Below the pieces are notes generated by a model, which worked only from the letters and a program-made list of their open reading frames with translations, had not been told where the DNA came from and searched no databases. DNA of 64,000 bases from Branchipolynoe longqiensis. Its lineage: Eukaryota; Annelida; Polychaeta; Phyllodocida; Polynoidae. Positions 21,040-33,310 of this stretch are shown piece by piece; position 1 is the first letter of the stretch, and each line of letters starts with the position of its first letter. Position numbers and translations under genes: made by a program. The stretch is from NCBI GenBank assembly GCA_030323885.1, contig CM059194.1:2676495-2740494 (forward strand), read 5' to 3'.

Positions 21040-21185
21040 GACACTGAGCCAACCAGTCCTTGCCATATCCTAATACTGCCGAGGCTAGGAAGGGACAAGT
21101 ACACATTTTTTAAGTCATTCGTTTGTCTCGATCAGCGTTCGAACCAGCAAAATGGGAGACGGACGCTCAACTGATTCGGCCAATG
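21040..21185 (-). repeat. SINE-A fragment
   Basis: A minus copy with body (actgagccaaccagtccttg) and head (inverted B-box relic cagcgttcgaacc) but no tail. Confidence 0.75.
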
Positions 21186-22184
21186 CAACGGGAATAGCCA
21201 AACTTACATAACTGTCTTTGATTTGCATCTCTAGCAAATGTTTTCCTTAAAATGTGCAGATAATATCAGAAATATAGTATTACCCGACTGTGGGCGCAAT
21301 CAGGCGCTCCCAGACTGTAATCGTGTGAAACTTGCAGGCACATATGCGTGCTCCAGGCCTTAAAGAGTTAAAACCAACAGATGCAGTATTTTGCAGCTCC
21401 TCCCGGTGGAGTGATCCAATTACGCGCCTTCAGCTAATTAGTTATTAGTGCTGACATCACCGCCACCCACCCCCACCTCCCCACACATAGCCACACCCAC
21501 ACACCCACACACCCACACCCACCTGCAGGGGAGGGGTAAGGGGGGAGTCAGACAGGACGGAATGATTGCCTAAATCAGATAGGCAATGCAACCTCTGACA
21601 TTGTGCGGGTGGGGGGTGGTGGTAGGGGTAGGGGCGTTGGGGGGGGGGGGGGGTTATGTGTGCTTGCATGGGGAATGTGGTGTGGCCCGGTTAACCATAG
21701 GAAAATAAATGACAATGCAGGCAGTGTATCTGATGCTGGGCTTTGACTGAGCCGATGGACCGAGGAGAAGTCAGTGGTTAGCAACAGCTTAGTGCTCGCT
21801 TAGAGGACGGAGATCAGTTCTGTCTGTTGTTGAGGGACACACGAAGGTGGGTCCATTTCCTTTCGTGCCATATACCAGGATCTAAAGTGGGCAGATGGAC
21901 AGGGACAGAGGTGTCGCCTGGAGGAACTGAGGGGAGTAGAGCTGCTTGAAACAGACCTCCAGTCCTCCAGGCCTCAGATCAACCTCCAGCAGCCAACTAC
22001 CAACAACTACACAATAAGGTTACAGGAGGTTGGAGGAGACAATAGTAACATGATAATTCCATTTCATCAAAGTACTTCATACTCTTTTCTTTTGTTTTTG
22101 TTTAACGATCTCCCAACAAAAAAAGGTAAACATCGGCTATTAGGGGTAAGTACTTTATACCTAACATTATTTAATTTGGAGCCT
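21186..22184. other. Unassigned sequence with CA/CCCA and G runs
   Basis: It holds a cacacccaca-rich patch at 21465-21525 and a G run of about 15 at 21639-21653. No gene was recognised. Confidence 0.45.
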
Positions 22185-22425
22185 AACTTGAACTGTTCCA
22201 ACTAGTGGTCCACAAAGGGTTCATCAAAGGTTGTAGTATGTGCTGTCCTGTCTGTGGGAAAGTGCATATAAAATGCCCCTTGCTGCTTATCGGAAAGAGT
22301 AGCATATGTGGCGGGAGTGGGTTTCCACCAAAGAAATATGTCAGAATCACCATATGTTTGATGTCCAATAGCCGATGATAAAAATCAGTGTGCTCCACAG
22401 GCGTCGTTAGATGAAACAAACTTTC
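22185..22425 (+). repeat. SINE-G body, copy 1
   Basis: It shares with 49270-49498 the blocks ccttgctgcttatcggaaag, ggtttccaccaaagaaatat, gatgtccaatagccgatgat and caggcgtcgtta. From memory this resembles a conserved SINE 3' region common in molluscs and some other marine invertebrates; that identification is unverified. The tRNA head is missing here. Confidence 0.7.
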
Positions 22426-22544
22426 CTTTTAACGTAGATTGTCCCGGGCTGTGATCGCCTGGATCTTCTTGTCCGCATGTCTGCCTCAGGAGCGCTCACT
22501 TAATGCGGGGACAGCTCAGCAGGGGGCGTGCTTAGTATGTTGTA

Positions 22545-23040
22545 GTAGTCTGCTCTCATCTCTCAAGTTAGGAGTCACATCGCCAAGTATGCATGGGTAG
22601 GATAGTGACATCAGGGAGCCTAGGTGGTGTAATGGCTAGCACGCTATCCCGGAATGCAAGAGATGTGGGTTCGAATCCCGCTCTAGGCAGAATGTTTTCC
22701 CTTTTAATCAGCCCCCATGACACTGGTTGCTGTGACCATGATTCTGTAAAAGCTATGCGCTGTATTGTTGTTGAACCTACCCTGTGTATATATATGTAAT
22801 TGTAAGCTTTAAATTACCATTTAACAGACTTACAATTCTTGGGCGGGGGGGAGTGTAGTAGTTTGCACTGACCTCTCAGGCAAGGAGCCACATAGAGAGG
22901 TAGGCGTGGGTAGTGTGGTGACATCAGGGAACCTAGGTGGTGTAATAGTTAGCACACGGGCCTGGAATGCAACAGGTGTGGGCTCGATTCCCGCGCTAGG
23001 TGCAATATTTCCTATTGTCATCAGCCTCCTGACAATACCT
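22545..23040 (+). mobile_element. SINE-B tandem dimer 2
   Basis: Same layout as at 18.7 kb: a long unit (about 22545-22850) followed by a short unit (22856-23040) in the same direction, joined by tgtagtagtttgcactgacc. Both heads keep recognisable A and B boxes (gtgtaatggctagcac, gggttcgaatccc). Confidence 0.85.
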
Positions 23041-23134
23041 ATGTATAATATTATATTGTTGGAACAGTGGCCAAGGACAAGAGTTCATAGACAGCACAGT
23101 TTAAAACTGTTCATATATCTCAAGCTAAACAAAA

Positions 23135-23310
23135 GTGTCAGCATCGGAAACATCTCTCCTTCATCCACCTGACTCTCTGCCTGCACGTACACACACATGT
23201 CAATTGGACTCATCAGTCATCAACGAGTTCACAACAAATGATGAGTTGCTGCCATCATCGCCACCGATGGATAACCAAGAAGAATATTACATTTCTATAC
23301 CGAGCTCTGG
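23135..23310 (+). repeat. Repeat H, uninterrupted copy
   Basis: A sequence with ttggactcatcagtcat and aatgatgagttgctgccatc recurs at 45890-46660, where a transposon interrupts it. One frame here is open for 63 codons and reads NDELLPSSPPMDNQEEYY, so it may be a remnant of a coding element. The family was not recognised. Confidence 0.55.
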
Positions 23311-23660
23311 TCTTGCTCCTCCATAATCTTTGGTTGTGCTCACCGCTACTAACAGGTACTATCCAGGCCCTGAGCGCCTTGGACACCAGCTCACCTGCAT
23401 CCATCATAGCAAATAAAGCTCAGCGGGAGGCCACGTGGCGGTCGTGCCTCCCGTCACACAGACTTAGTCACCTAGATTTGTTACTTTAATAAATGGACCT
23501 TCCGGGGTCCTGCCACAGTTTGCGGAACCAACTAATCGCTGGTCTGTGGTATGTATGCATGATTATATAACTACTACTACGTTTAACCTGTGATGTGTAC
23601 AGGTTAAAGCTAAGCTATCCATCAATCCCTGGACCAATATTGTGTTGAACGGTCATTATA

Positions 23661-24003
23661 TGTAGTAGTCTGAACATGAGCTCTACTATCACGCGGTAGC
23701 AGCGGAGACTACGACGCCACCAGCGCAGTACCACTACACTGCGCTAGGTGGCGGCACGGGTCACCACCGGTCAGACCCCAACTGGGCTGACCTCTACTGC
23801 GTGTGGTTGACCCACCCCCCCACACACACCTATAGAGTCGATGTGGGATCTGGCGAGTCAAGGGGCGGGTCAGACAACTACTGACGCCGCGGAGAGCAGA
23901 GGGTTCAATAAACCAAGAGTGAAGCGTACACTGAATTGAATCTTGGTGTTCTTCCGTGTGACTGCGTGTGAGTGGGAGAGTGGGAGGGCCGTGGGCCATT
24001 ACA
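23661..24003 (+). mobile_element. Candidate solo LTR
   Basis: The segment begins TGTAGTAG and ends CCATTACA and is flanked by TATA on both sides (23657-23660 and 24004-24007). An AATAAA lies at about 23908, roughly 90 bases before the end, as in an LTR. Because the flanking duplication is short and AT-only it could be chance, so this call is tentative. Confidence 0.4.
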
Positions 24004-24007
24004 TATA

Positions 24008-25365
24008 TATGCTGTATACGCAATTATACGAGTATAATAAGGTCGGATGATTCCATATGCTCCTCAGCCCTATCGTCTCCCTCAGTCATCTACTGGAGGA
24101 GGCTATCTTTTCACGTAAACTTCCATCCTACTCACACTCAGATCCGTTGGGGGGCGCCACCTGTCTGTGCATGCACCACTGTATATGTACTATATAATTC
24201 ATTATGTGGATATAAATAACGGCAGCCCCTTAAATGTTTCCCCCCATTACCATCTTCTTCCATGTTATTTGCTGCGGAGCGGGTCATTCTCTACTCCCCG
24301 TGCCTCCTATACCGTGAGCCAACTGTCACTCTGCTCACTTTTAAAAGGTCTCTGACTATCTTCAGAGACTGTGTATATATCTACATTCGCTGCTATATTC
24401 CGGACTCGTGCACGGTCACGTGTCAATGTAGTGCCACCATCTGGTGGAAGCCATCTGTACCATCATGCGGTAAACCATATCGGTGGCGCTATCTAATGGG
24501 ATAGTAAACAACACACATGGTTCCCTGACTGAAAATGGATGCCACTGTGGTTGAAGTGACAAAAGTTAGTAAAAACCATCAAAATTAATGCGAAATATGT
24601 ACGGTAGGCACACAAAAACATGCTCTTAACAACCCATACATGGTGGAGCACAAGTGGAGTATGATTGTAAAATATTCCGATATTCGGCATAGGGGGGAAT
24701 GTAAATGTTCTATTACTGATCGGTGTACGTGACCAGGCGCATGTATGTATATGTATGTATGGGTTGGTGGTGCGACTCCACCTCCAGCCGGACACCTTGA
24801 TTTGGTTTGTGTGAGCGGGTGAAGAGGAAAAGGTCATATAGAACCCCAACCCCGGTCCTCTAATAGATTGGTGCCTTGTTGTTAATAGTCATGTAGATTA
24901 ATATAGTTGAAGAGTCGATTTGATAGCTTTCTGTGGCCGCTATATTGCTCTTTCCATTCTCTCAACATTTCTCAATGTTGAGCCAATATAGACATACACT
25001 GCACACTGGCACCACCACCTCCACACGTCGATGTCCTTGGATTGTTCTCTTAAGGCAACTTAATTTAAGGGGTAATTACATTTGGAAGTAAACACTCCAG
25101 AAGAGTTAGTTACCTTTGGAAATATTTGAAGTGAACATTCCACATTAATTGTGGCATGCATTTCAAAATGGCAGACACCAGAGACTTCAGCAATGACAGT
25201 TTCCATTAAATACTTTGCATCCCTTCTCTGCAGTATTACAAGTTTAATGAGTACAACAGTATCTAATATTGGATATCTGTCATCAAATAAAGGTAAGTGT
25301 TTTGATCTCGACAATTTGAAGCTTGCATCGAACTATGCAGCTTTACATATATATATACAAATAGC
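24008..25365. other. Unassigned sequence
   Basis: No gene was recognised. A block near 24775-24815 (ctccacctccag-cggacacc) is shared with 34080-34120. Around 25130-25210 a stretch resembles sequence at 1370-1430 beside repeat D. Confidence 0.4.
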
Positions 25366-25512
25366 ATACCATCAAGAGAAACCTGAAGCTGAGAAACATT
25401 AAGACCGACTCACGGATGCAACTCTCACAGCATGGAGCTAAATGGAGAGCGGCAGTCAAGTAATGAAAGCAGTCTTTGTCGGATTGCGACCGACAGCATG
25501 ATGATGATGACA
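25366..25512 (+). mobile_element. LINE-3f 3' end fragment with (GAT)n tail
   Basis: It matches the last part of the LINE fragment at 36349-36722, from gagaaacctgaagctgagaa to cgacagcatgatgatgatga. It holds only the final codons, the stop and the tail of a non-LTR element. Confidence 0.75.
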
Positions 25513-25654
25513 AATGGCAATCAATTCCACAGCTTGCGATACACATTGTGTGGGGTTAGATCCAGCTCAGAGACTCCCCTGGGTTAAATTGATCAATGGA
25601 ACAGTCACTTTGCGTTGTGTATTATTTAACTGGGCAGACATTTGACAGTTTCAC

Positions 25655-26104
25655 AGTCTCTCCTTGTCTCCCTCTCTCCCTCTCTCTCACTCTCTCCCCT
25701 CCTCTCTCCCCCTTCCATCTCCCTCCCTTTGTCTCCCTCTCTTTTCCCCGCTTTCGCTCCCTTTCTCCGTCTTTCCTTCTCACTCTTACTCTCTCGTTCT
25801 CTCTCTGCCTCTCTTTGCCTTTCTGCCTCTCTCTCCTTTGCCCCTCTCTCTCCCTTTCTCCCCCTATCTCTCTCCCCCTTCCCTCTCTCTCCTTTGCTCT
25901 CCGTATCTCCCTTGCTCTCCCTCTCTCCGTCAATCGCTTTTACTCCCACACCCTCTCTCCCCCACTCTCCCTCTCTCCCCTCTCTCTACTTCTCTCTCCC
26001 TCTGTCTCCATTTCTCCCGGTCTTGTCCTCGCTCTCCCTCGCGTTTCCTCGCGCTCTCTTGCTCTCTCTCCCTCTCTCACTGCCCTATTTCACTCCCCTC
26101 CTGT
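25655..26104. repeat. CT-rich polypyrimidine block
   Basis: About 450 bases of irregular ctctccctctctc repeats. It is open in all three plus-strand frames as Ser/Leu/Pro strings and in minus frames as Arg/Glu strings; these are composition artefacts. Confidence 0.9.
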
Positions 26105-26574
26105 GAGATCATTAATGGAATTGATCTTACAAATAACGCGTCCACTTCACAGAGCAGGGAAATAATATTCCTACCTATTTATTTGGACTCAAATTCAGTT
26201 GATCCCATCCACTCTCCTCCCTGATTGTTTGTCTGGATATCGAATTGGATGCTTAAATACATATTAAAGCTCTTCACACGCATCAGGCACAATCGCTTGC
26301 TCCCCTCAACATTAGTTCTTGGCATTGCGAATCCTCTATAAAAACCTTTTCCGCACAGAACTTGCTGCATAGTGAGCTGATACCTATAACAAATGTTGTT
26401 GACCTTGCCATCATAAGGTCGGATAGTGGTAGAGATCTTCTATGATACCTTTAAAACACAGTACATGCTCTAAATTAAGCTGCTTCCCACACCATCAGTT
26501 CTTGCCACTGCTATCAGAACACCAGTTAGTGGTGGAAGTCCTCTATAACTCCTTTTCCACAGACTATGCTGATA
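26105..26574. other. Unassigned sequence
   Basis: No gene or recurring repeat was recognised. Confidence 0.4.
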
Positions 26575-26845
26575 GATCGTGGGCTTTGAACCCTGGCTGA
26601 CTCAAACCAATGATACTTGTCGCTTGCTAGTCAGGCGCTCAACATTATTAGGGTAGGGAAAGGACTGGTTGTCTTAGTGTCAGGATAATGTGACTCAGTG
26701 GGATATTAGGTCATGGTGCTGGTGGTCTGGCCTACCAGTGGGGCAACACTATAAAGTATCCATGACTGCACACTGTCACAAGTCTGTACCCGTCCTGATA
26801 TGACCTTAGATGTTGCAAGGAGGTACAACTCAAACAACCACCCAA
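26575..26845 (+). repeat. SINE-A copy
   Basis: Degenerate head from about 26575, B-box relic (gctttgaaccctgg), full body and tail block (gatatgaccttagatgttgc). Confidence 0.8.
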
Positions 26846-27237
26846 ATCATCTGTTATGTTATTCCTGTGTGAGGTGGGTAGTATTGACTTGCCTAGTTAG
26901 GGTTTCTATTGTCAGTACTATGGGTAGAAGTACTGAGGATCAGAAGCAGAAAGACCATAATGACATAGATTAATACCCACACCGTTGCTTATAATAGTGG
27001 TACTGGTATGCAGGTATTGCCTCAGGGAGTTTGACGCCCCTGCCTTGCAGAGTTGTAAACCACTGCCTTGTGGTACAGGCTCTTGACAGAACCGAAGGCG
27101 AAGGGAGCAAATCCTAAGCAGAAAACCATGTCACTGTGGCAGAATTAAGGGCGGTTGATGTATGGAATTCCCAACATCTCCCGACTAGCCACTGCAGGGA
27201 CAAATAGTTTTGCGCCTGTCTCGACATGTTCTTGCCG
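26846..27237. other. Unassigned sequence
   Basis: No gene or recurring repeat was recognised. Confidence 0.4.
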
Positions 27238-27475
27238 GTGTGAAACCTCTATTTGCTCCAAGAGATAGTGCCGCTGGTAACTTGCAAAAGCCAGCAGCAC
27301 TTCAACACCTTTGCAGGCAGCTTTCATGAAATGTACAACTGCACAAAACACCATACCGGCTTGGTGATTGCCTGGGTTACCAAGGACCGCGCTGCTTGGG
27401 CAGTCAAGTAATGAAGGCTGTATTTGTCGTGTCGCGACCAATAGCATGATGATGATGATGATGATGATGATGCTT
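27238..27475 (+). mobile_element. SINE-F with (GAT)n tail
   Basis: A plus copy starting gtgtgaaacctctatttgct, as in the 5' end of the element at 12783-13103. It shares cttgcaaaagccagcagcac and ends with the LINE-like tail gcagtcaagtaatgaagg followed by about nine GAT units. An unrelated roughly 60-base segment at 27345-27405 interrupts the middle. Confidence 0.75.
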
Positions 27476-28536
27476 ATAATAGGTTGAGTTTACTTGAGTT
27501 GTATGGAACCACATACCCTGTATGGTTTCCCCAAGGGGTAATCTTCCAGCTGTGCAACTAACGTTACATTAAATTAAAGTTCATACCTCTTTTTCTTTTT
27601 TCTCAAAATTGTTATCTTAGTTGAATAATATCTTTGTTCAGCACCTAGGCGCTGCTAGTTGGGCCTTAGCGATGATGGTGCATATGGACTATTAACAGAT
27701 GACATGCTGAGATGGTATGAACAATATAGACAGCAGCAGGTGGAAATCAGGCATCACAAATATTGTGTGGATTTTATTTTGAATATGTAGACCGGAGAAT
27801 AGTCGTTGACCTTCAGACTATATCATTGATTTGCTGATCATACTTGTGAGGAGACATTCATACAACAGATATGACTCGCTGTTACAGATAATAGTGGATT
27901 TGGGATTATGCAGATCCTGGTTACATGATTAATTGTAATTGTCTCGGTCAACTATAGCTTTGTGCTTAGTATAATTATGTTGTTATGATTTCAGTCAATG
28001 TTATAGGGTGGTGGTTATACTTTGGTAGTTTGGTATTTATCATATGCAAAATATATTGTTTCAACAAATCTGCAATTGAGATATTTACCTGGAATCGGAT
28101 ATATTCTTTTATGTGAACATATATGTATATAATTAACATGCATATATACATATGGTCGTAGGACAAGTGATGTGAAAGCTAGTCAATAGTGACACAGATT
28201 TATGTTTCATAGCTTCAGGGAAATCTACTGGATAAAAAGGGTAATATTAATCTAAAGCGAGGTTTTCTTTGGAGCCTATTCAGAGGAATGACACAATTCA
28301 AACAGATGAGGTGAAACAGGTAGAACTACCTAGACTTTGTAAACAAACACGAGTGATAGACTAAAAGATATGTTGCTGGCTCTTAAAACTACATAGTCTG
28401 ATGAAAACATCAAATTTTCAAACCAACATAATTATCTAGATTGCATTGTACATATCTACCTCAGATACTGGTGCACTTATTAAACATTTGTCACCATGTA
28501 GACGTGTATACTGAGTCAATTTAATCGATTCTCATA
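27476..28536. other. Unassigned AT-rich sequence
   Basis: No gene or recurring repeat was recognised. Confidence 0.4.
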
Positions 28537-28720
28537 CTCACAGTTTTGGTGTGCTTGCCAACATTGATTTGGCATGTTTACACTTCAAATATCTCAAACA
28601 TTAGCCATTTCAAATCAAAGTTACTTCAAACTAAAGTAAGGTAGATTATAACGATCGAGCTATTCTATTCTTCTCAGAAAATGAGTGAAACTCAAAACCA
28701 GCAGACTATGCCACTTGAAA
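28537..28720 (+). repeat. Repeat D copy
   Basis: Contains catttcaaatcaaagttact, a taacgatcgagct variant and gaaactcaaaaccagcagac, matching the copy at 4243-4395. Confidence 0.65.
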
Positions 28721-28779
28721 GCCTTTAATAAGGCCGTTAGTGGACGTAGTGATCTGTAGGATAGATTACCATGGGTCAC

Positions 28780-29190
28780 ACATGGTGTAAGTATGTTAAA
28801 CTACGTTGAAATACGTTACAGTACGGCAGGTTTTGGTACGGAAAAATATGTTACGGTACGGATGCCGGTACATTCACCTATGTCCACTACCGGCTATGTG
28901 ATCAGGTCTTTGTCCAAGTACGCTAATGTACGCTAGAACATGCTAGAGTATGCTAGAGCATGCTAGAGCATGCTAGGGTCTGCTAGAGTATGCTAGCGTA
29001 TGTTAGCATCATGGATGCAAATTCAGCCTCGAACGGACCGCTGTTATGTGCATGTCCAAACATTTAATCGGAGATCACAACTCACCCATGTTACGGACAG
29101 GTATGGATGCCGATACGTTCAACTACGTTCAACTACTTTCAACTGCCTTAGCCTCCACTGCGTTGAACTACGTCCACTCATGGCTATGTG
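28780..29190. repeat. TACG-rich repeats and a TATGCTAGAG decamer array
   Basis: A decamer related to catgctagag repeats about eight times at 28915-29012. On either side, tacgtt/tacggt words recur, and a block ggatgccg-tac followed by gttcaactac/tccactacc and ggctatgtgatca occurs at about 28860-28905 and 29104-29195. The flanks are therefore a partial direct duplication. Confidence 0.7.
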
Positions 29191-30091
29191 ATCATCAGGG
29201 ACAGAATGCATCTCACTGGCCAGGCCTTTGAAGAAGCACCATCGTGTGGATCCTGTCCCCTACCTTGTTTCCACCTCCCTCCTTGTCCTCCCCGTCTCAT
29301 TCAATTAATTACCTCAGCTATACAGGACACTAACCACGCTCTATATAGCAGGTGCCAGAGCATACCGGGTTGGTGTGGGGACGTGGGGGGGAAGCTCCAT
29401 TTTCCCACCCACCCCCGTCACATACACCATACCCATACTACCAGCACAGATTTTGTAGTGACCCACCATCTTAGCACATACTACTGAACTTATTATGGCT
29501 AACACACTAACCTCCTTCATAATATGACCTACATAAGTACCTACTGATCTACCTATTTACAATGTAATGTAAATGGCCAGAAGACCAGTGCCTGATCAAA
29601 TATATGTTTTGAAGAATAAACTATTTTACCAACAAATAAATGTTAAAATGCCCTGTCCCAGCACATGCAACTGAATGTAGATATGGGGTTCTGCATAATA
29701 AGGACTGCCTGTCTGAGAGAAAGCAAAGGGTAGTCGTAGGTAATAACAAATCTTCCTTTAAGAATCTTCCTTTAAGAATGTCACCTCAGGAATACCTCAG
29801 GGAAGTGTGGAATGAGGAAGACAACTTGTCAGCCATTGAAATGTACTCCACTTAATCAACTCATGTACCAACACAAGACATATGTCATGTATAACATTAT
29901 GCAAGTATAAAGATACTTAAGGGAATTGTCATTATATTGTTACATTATGTAAGACTGGTGGCGCCACCTTCAGACCACCTCACCTCCACCGGATATTGGC
30001 AAGTGTCAGTAGCATCGGATGCATTTATAAAATATATATGTGATGTCTAACAAATTATGTGTGTATACATGCGTGAAAGGGAAATTATATT
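29191..30091. other. Unassigned sequence with two small repeat pieces
   Basis: A block at 29520-29590 (gatctacctatttacaatgt) is the inverse of one near 56130-56180. The alternative SINE 3' module (gaatgaggaagacaacttg) occurs at 29806-29862. No gene was recognised. Confidence 0.5.
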
Positions 30092-30597
30092 GTAGTGGTC
30101 TGCACTGACCTCTCAGGCAAGTAACCACATAGACAGGTAGGCCTGGGGAGTGTGTTGATATCAGGGAGCCTAGGTGGTGTAATGGTTAGCACACTGGCCC
30201 GGAATGCAAAGAGATGTGGGTTCGAGTCCCGCTCTAGGCACAGTATTTCCCTTTTCATCACCCCCATGACACTGGTTGCCGTGATCAGGATCCTGTACAA
30301 GCTTTGCGCTGTATGGTTGTTGAACCTACCCTGTGTATGTATGTGTTAGTGTATTGCCTGTATGTATGTAATTGTAAGCATTACAAGACTTACAATTCCA
30401 GGGGGACGAGTGTAGTGGTCTGCACTGACCTCTCAGGCAAGTAACCACATAGACAGGTAGGCGTGGGGAGTGTGTTGATATCAGGGAGCCTAGGTGGTGT
30501 AATGGTTAGCACACTGGCCCGGAATGCAAAGAGATGTGGGTTCGAGTCCCGCTCTAGGCGCAGTATTTCCCATTTCCATCACCCCCATGACAATATC
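30092..30597 (+). mobile_element. SINE-B tandem dimer 3, best preserved
   Basis: Long unit (30092-30405) plus short unit (30412-30597). The heads are nearly identical, with A box TGGTGTAATGG at 30175-30185 and B box GGTTCGAGTCC at 30219-30229 in the first unit, a good match to polymerase III internal promoters. The head resembles a tRNA-Gln or Glu, but the cloverleaf is not complete, so it is a SINE and not a tRNA gene. Confidence 0.88.
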
Positions 30598-31119
30598 ATT
30601 GTATGCATTATGTATATTGCCTGCTTCTCTGCCCAATGGTGGCGCCACCAGCATCCCCCACTGTAACTACAGGGCCGCCAACCACCACTCGCTCTGGAGG
30701 ATTTTTCTTATATATTTATATATCTGATTGTTCTTATATATTTATATATCTGATTGTTCTTATATATTTATATATCTGATTGTTCTTATATTTTTATCAG
30801 ATTTGTCTTTATATATATCTGACCTCACTACACTTATTGTCCGACCATGTCAGGGTGTGACGTCATTCCCAACGGAGTGTTCGGAGAACCACAACAAGGG
30901 AGGCCCCTGGTGTGTACAGTGTGAAACCATACGTATGACATCGTGTGTCGTAAGGTTATCACAATGATGCAGATTTATATTTAGTGTGTCTGATCATGCA
31001 TGCATATGCCATTCGCAATGGAGTGTTCAGCAAGCCAAATGACGGGATGGGGCGGGGCATGATGCATACAGCGTGAAGCCATAAGTAGCACATCATTTGT
31101 GACAAGCTTGGCACATCAT
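30598..31119. repeat. Short AT-rich minisatellite and flank
   Basis: At 30705-30830 the word tctgattgttcttatatatt (about 26-27 bases with spacer) repeats about four times. The flanks (30598-30704 and 30831-31119) have no recognised feature. Confidence 0.75.
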
Positions 31120-32455
31120 CTGCTGTGAGATCAGCATGATAATCAGCCACACTGAGAGCAGCATGGTGATCATCACCTCTAAGATCAGCATCGTGATCGT
31201 CAGGTGTGAGATCAGGATGGTGATCATGACCTCCAAGATCAGCATGGTGATCAACACATCTAAGATCAGCATGGTGAATATCACCTCTAATATCAGGATG
31301 GTGATCATCACCTCTAATATCAGCATGGTGATCATCAGCTGTGAGATCAGCATGATTATCATCACCTCTGACATCAGCATGGTGATAATCAGCTGTGACA
31401 TCAGCATGGTGAGCATCACCTCTAAGATCAGCATGGTGATCGTCAGCTCCAAGATGACCATGGTTATCATAAACTCTGAGATCAACATGGTAACCATCTG
31501 TGACATTACCATGATGACCATCACCTCTACGATCAGCATGGTGATCATCAGCTCCAAAGTCCGAATGGTGATCATCAGCTGTGACATCAGCATGGTGATC
31601 ATCACCTCTAAGATCAGCCTGGTGACCATCACCTCTAAGATCAGCATGGTGTTCATCAGTTGTGAGATCAGCATGTTGATCATCACCTCTAAGATCAGCA
31701 TGGTATTCATCACCTCTAAGATCAGCATGGTGTTCATCAGCTCCAAGATCAGCATGGTGATCATCAGCTGTGACATCAGCATGGTGATTATCACCTCTAA
31801 GATCAGCATGCTGATCATCAGCTCTAAGATCAGCATGGTAATCATCTGTGACATTAGCATGATGACCATCACCTCTAAGATCAGCATGGTGACCATCAGC
31901 TCTAACATCAGCATGGCGTTCCTCAGCTGTGATATCAGCATGTTGATCATCACCTCTAAGATCAGCATGGTGATCATCACCTCTAAGATCAGCATGGTGA
32001 TCATCAGCTCCAAGATCAGCAATGTGATCATCAGCTCTGAGATCAACATGGTAACCATCTGTGACATCAGCATGATGACCATCAGCTCTAAGATCAGCAT
32101 GGTGTTCATCAGCTTTGAGATCAGCATGGCAATCATCACCTCTAATATCAGCATGGTGATCATCAGCTCCAATATCAGCATGATGATCATCACCTCTAAG
32201 ATCTGCATGGTGATGATCAGCTCCAAGATGACCATGGTGATCATCAGCTCTGATATCAACATGGTAACCATCTGTGACATCAGCATGATGACCATCAGCT
32301 CTAAGATCAGCATGGTATTCATCAGCTCCAAGATGACCATGGTGATCATCAGTCTGAGATCAACATGGTGACCATGTGTGACATCAGCATGGTGACCATC
32401 AGCTCTAAGACCAGCATGGTGTTCATGAGCTGTGAGATCAGCACCGTAAACATCC
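31120..32455 (+). repeat. 27-bp satellite, about 49 units
   Basis: Units of 27 bases, gatcagcatggtgatcatca plus cctctaa, run for 1.3 kb. Variants are cagctctaa, cagctgtgac and cagctccaa. A recurrent shorter 24-base form (accatctgtgac replaces the longer joint) appears about five times. Because 27 and 24 are multiples of three, one plus frame (repeating ISMVIITSK) is open for 411 codons and one minus frame (repeating MLILEVMIT) for 418. No domain, signal or flanking exon structure supports translation, so it is annotated as satellite. Confidence 0.9.
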
Positions 32456-32484
32456 TCTCTGAGAGTACCATGAATTCAGCACCG

Positions 32485-32820
32485 GACACCATTGTCTAAT
32501 CGGTAGAGCGCAGATTTCCCATCTGGAAGGTCAGGGGTTCGAATGCCGGCCGAGTCAAACCAATAACTTACAAACTTGATAGCTTTCACTAACTGGCCTG
32601 GCGTTCAGCATTAGTAGGATAGGGCAAGGACTGGTTAGCTCAGTATCAGTATAATATGTGACCTATTCGGATATTGGGTCACTGTGGCGGCAATCTGGTA
32701 TCCCAGTGGGGCAGCACTATACACGTGATCATGAGTGCACACTGTCATTAGTCAGTACCCATCCTGATATGACCTTAGATGTGGCTATGATGCAAACCCA
32801 AACACACAAAACAAACAGGG
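32485..32820 (+). mobile_element. SINE-A, full length, plus strand
   Basis: Complete copy beside the satellite. The tRNA-like head has B box GGTTCGAATGC at 32536-32546, followed by linker with gtcaaaccaataacttacaa, the body and the tail block tatgaccttagatgtggct, ending in an A/C-rich tail. Confidence 0.85.
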
Positions 32821-32954
32821 GGGGTGAGTGCAGCGGTGTCGCATTTCAACAACTCTGATCGGATCTATTTTTCGATTAGCTTCTGTCATCTTTTGCAGTG
32901 TGCATCTTATTGTGCGATATGTTAAGAGAACAAGAAAATATCCATCCTTACTGG

Positions 32955-33310
32955 CTCCTGTTCTGATATGACCTATGGATGTTGGTAGGATGTAAAACAA
33001 CAACAAACACCTACACACCTTATTGTGTCATATGTTATCGGAACAGGGAGCGAACTGATTAAACCGGCTTCGTATCCTACTTGTCCTTATAACCTTACAT
33101 TGCCTCATGTTGCTGTGCAATATGGGTAGTACTAGATAAAAGACCCCCCCCCTCCCCACCCCTCCGCCCCCACCCGGTCTCTGCCCATGAAAGTAGAGCA
33201 GGTCAACATTTTGCTAGAGACGAGATGGCCGAATAAGTTGAGCACCCGCCTCCTGTTTTGGTAGCTCAAGGGATTCAAACCCCAGGTTTGAACCCTGATG
33301 GAGTCAAACA
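32955..33310 (+). repeat. SINE-A tail (32955-33008) and head (33220-33310) fragments
   Basis: The tail piece has ttctgatatgacctatggat and an (AAC)n tail. The head piece has gatggccgaataagttgagc and gattcaaacccc. Between them lies a C-rich stretch at 33147-33175. Confidence 0.7.

Noticed and set aside
25596..26224. Overlapping Ser/Leu/Pro and Arg/Glu open frames over the CT-rich block
   Set aside because: All frames are open because the sequence lacks stop codons by composition; none has a domain or splice context.
30152..30260. A possible genuine tRNA gene (good A and B boxes)
   Set aside because: The acceptor and anticodon stems do not form a full cloverleaf, and the same sequence recurs many times with a common 3' extension, so it is a SINE head.
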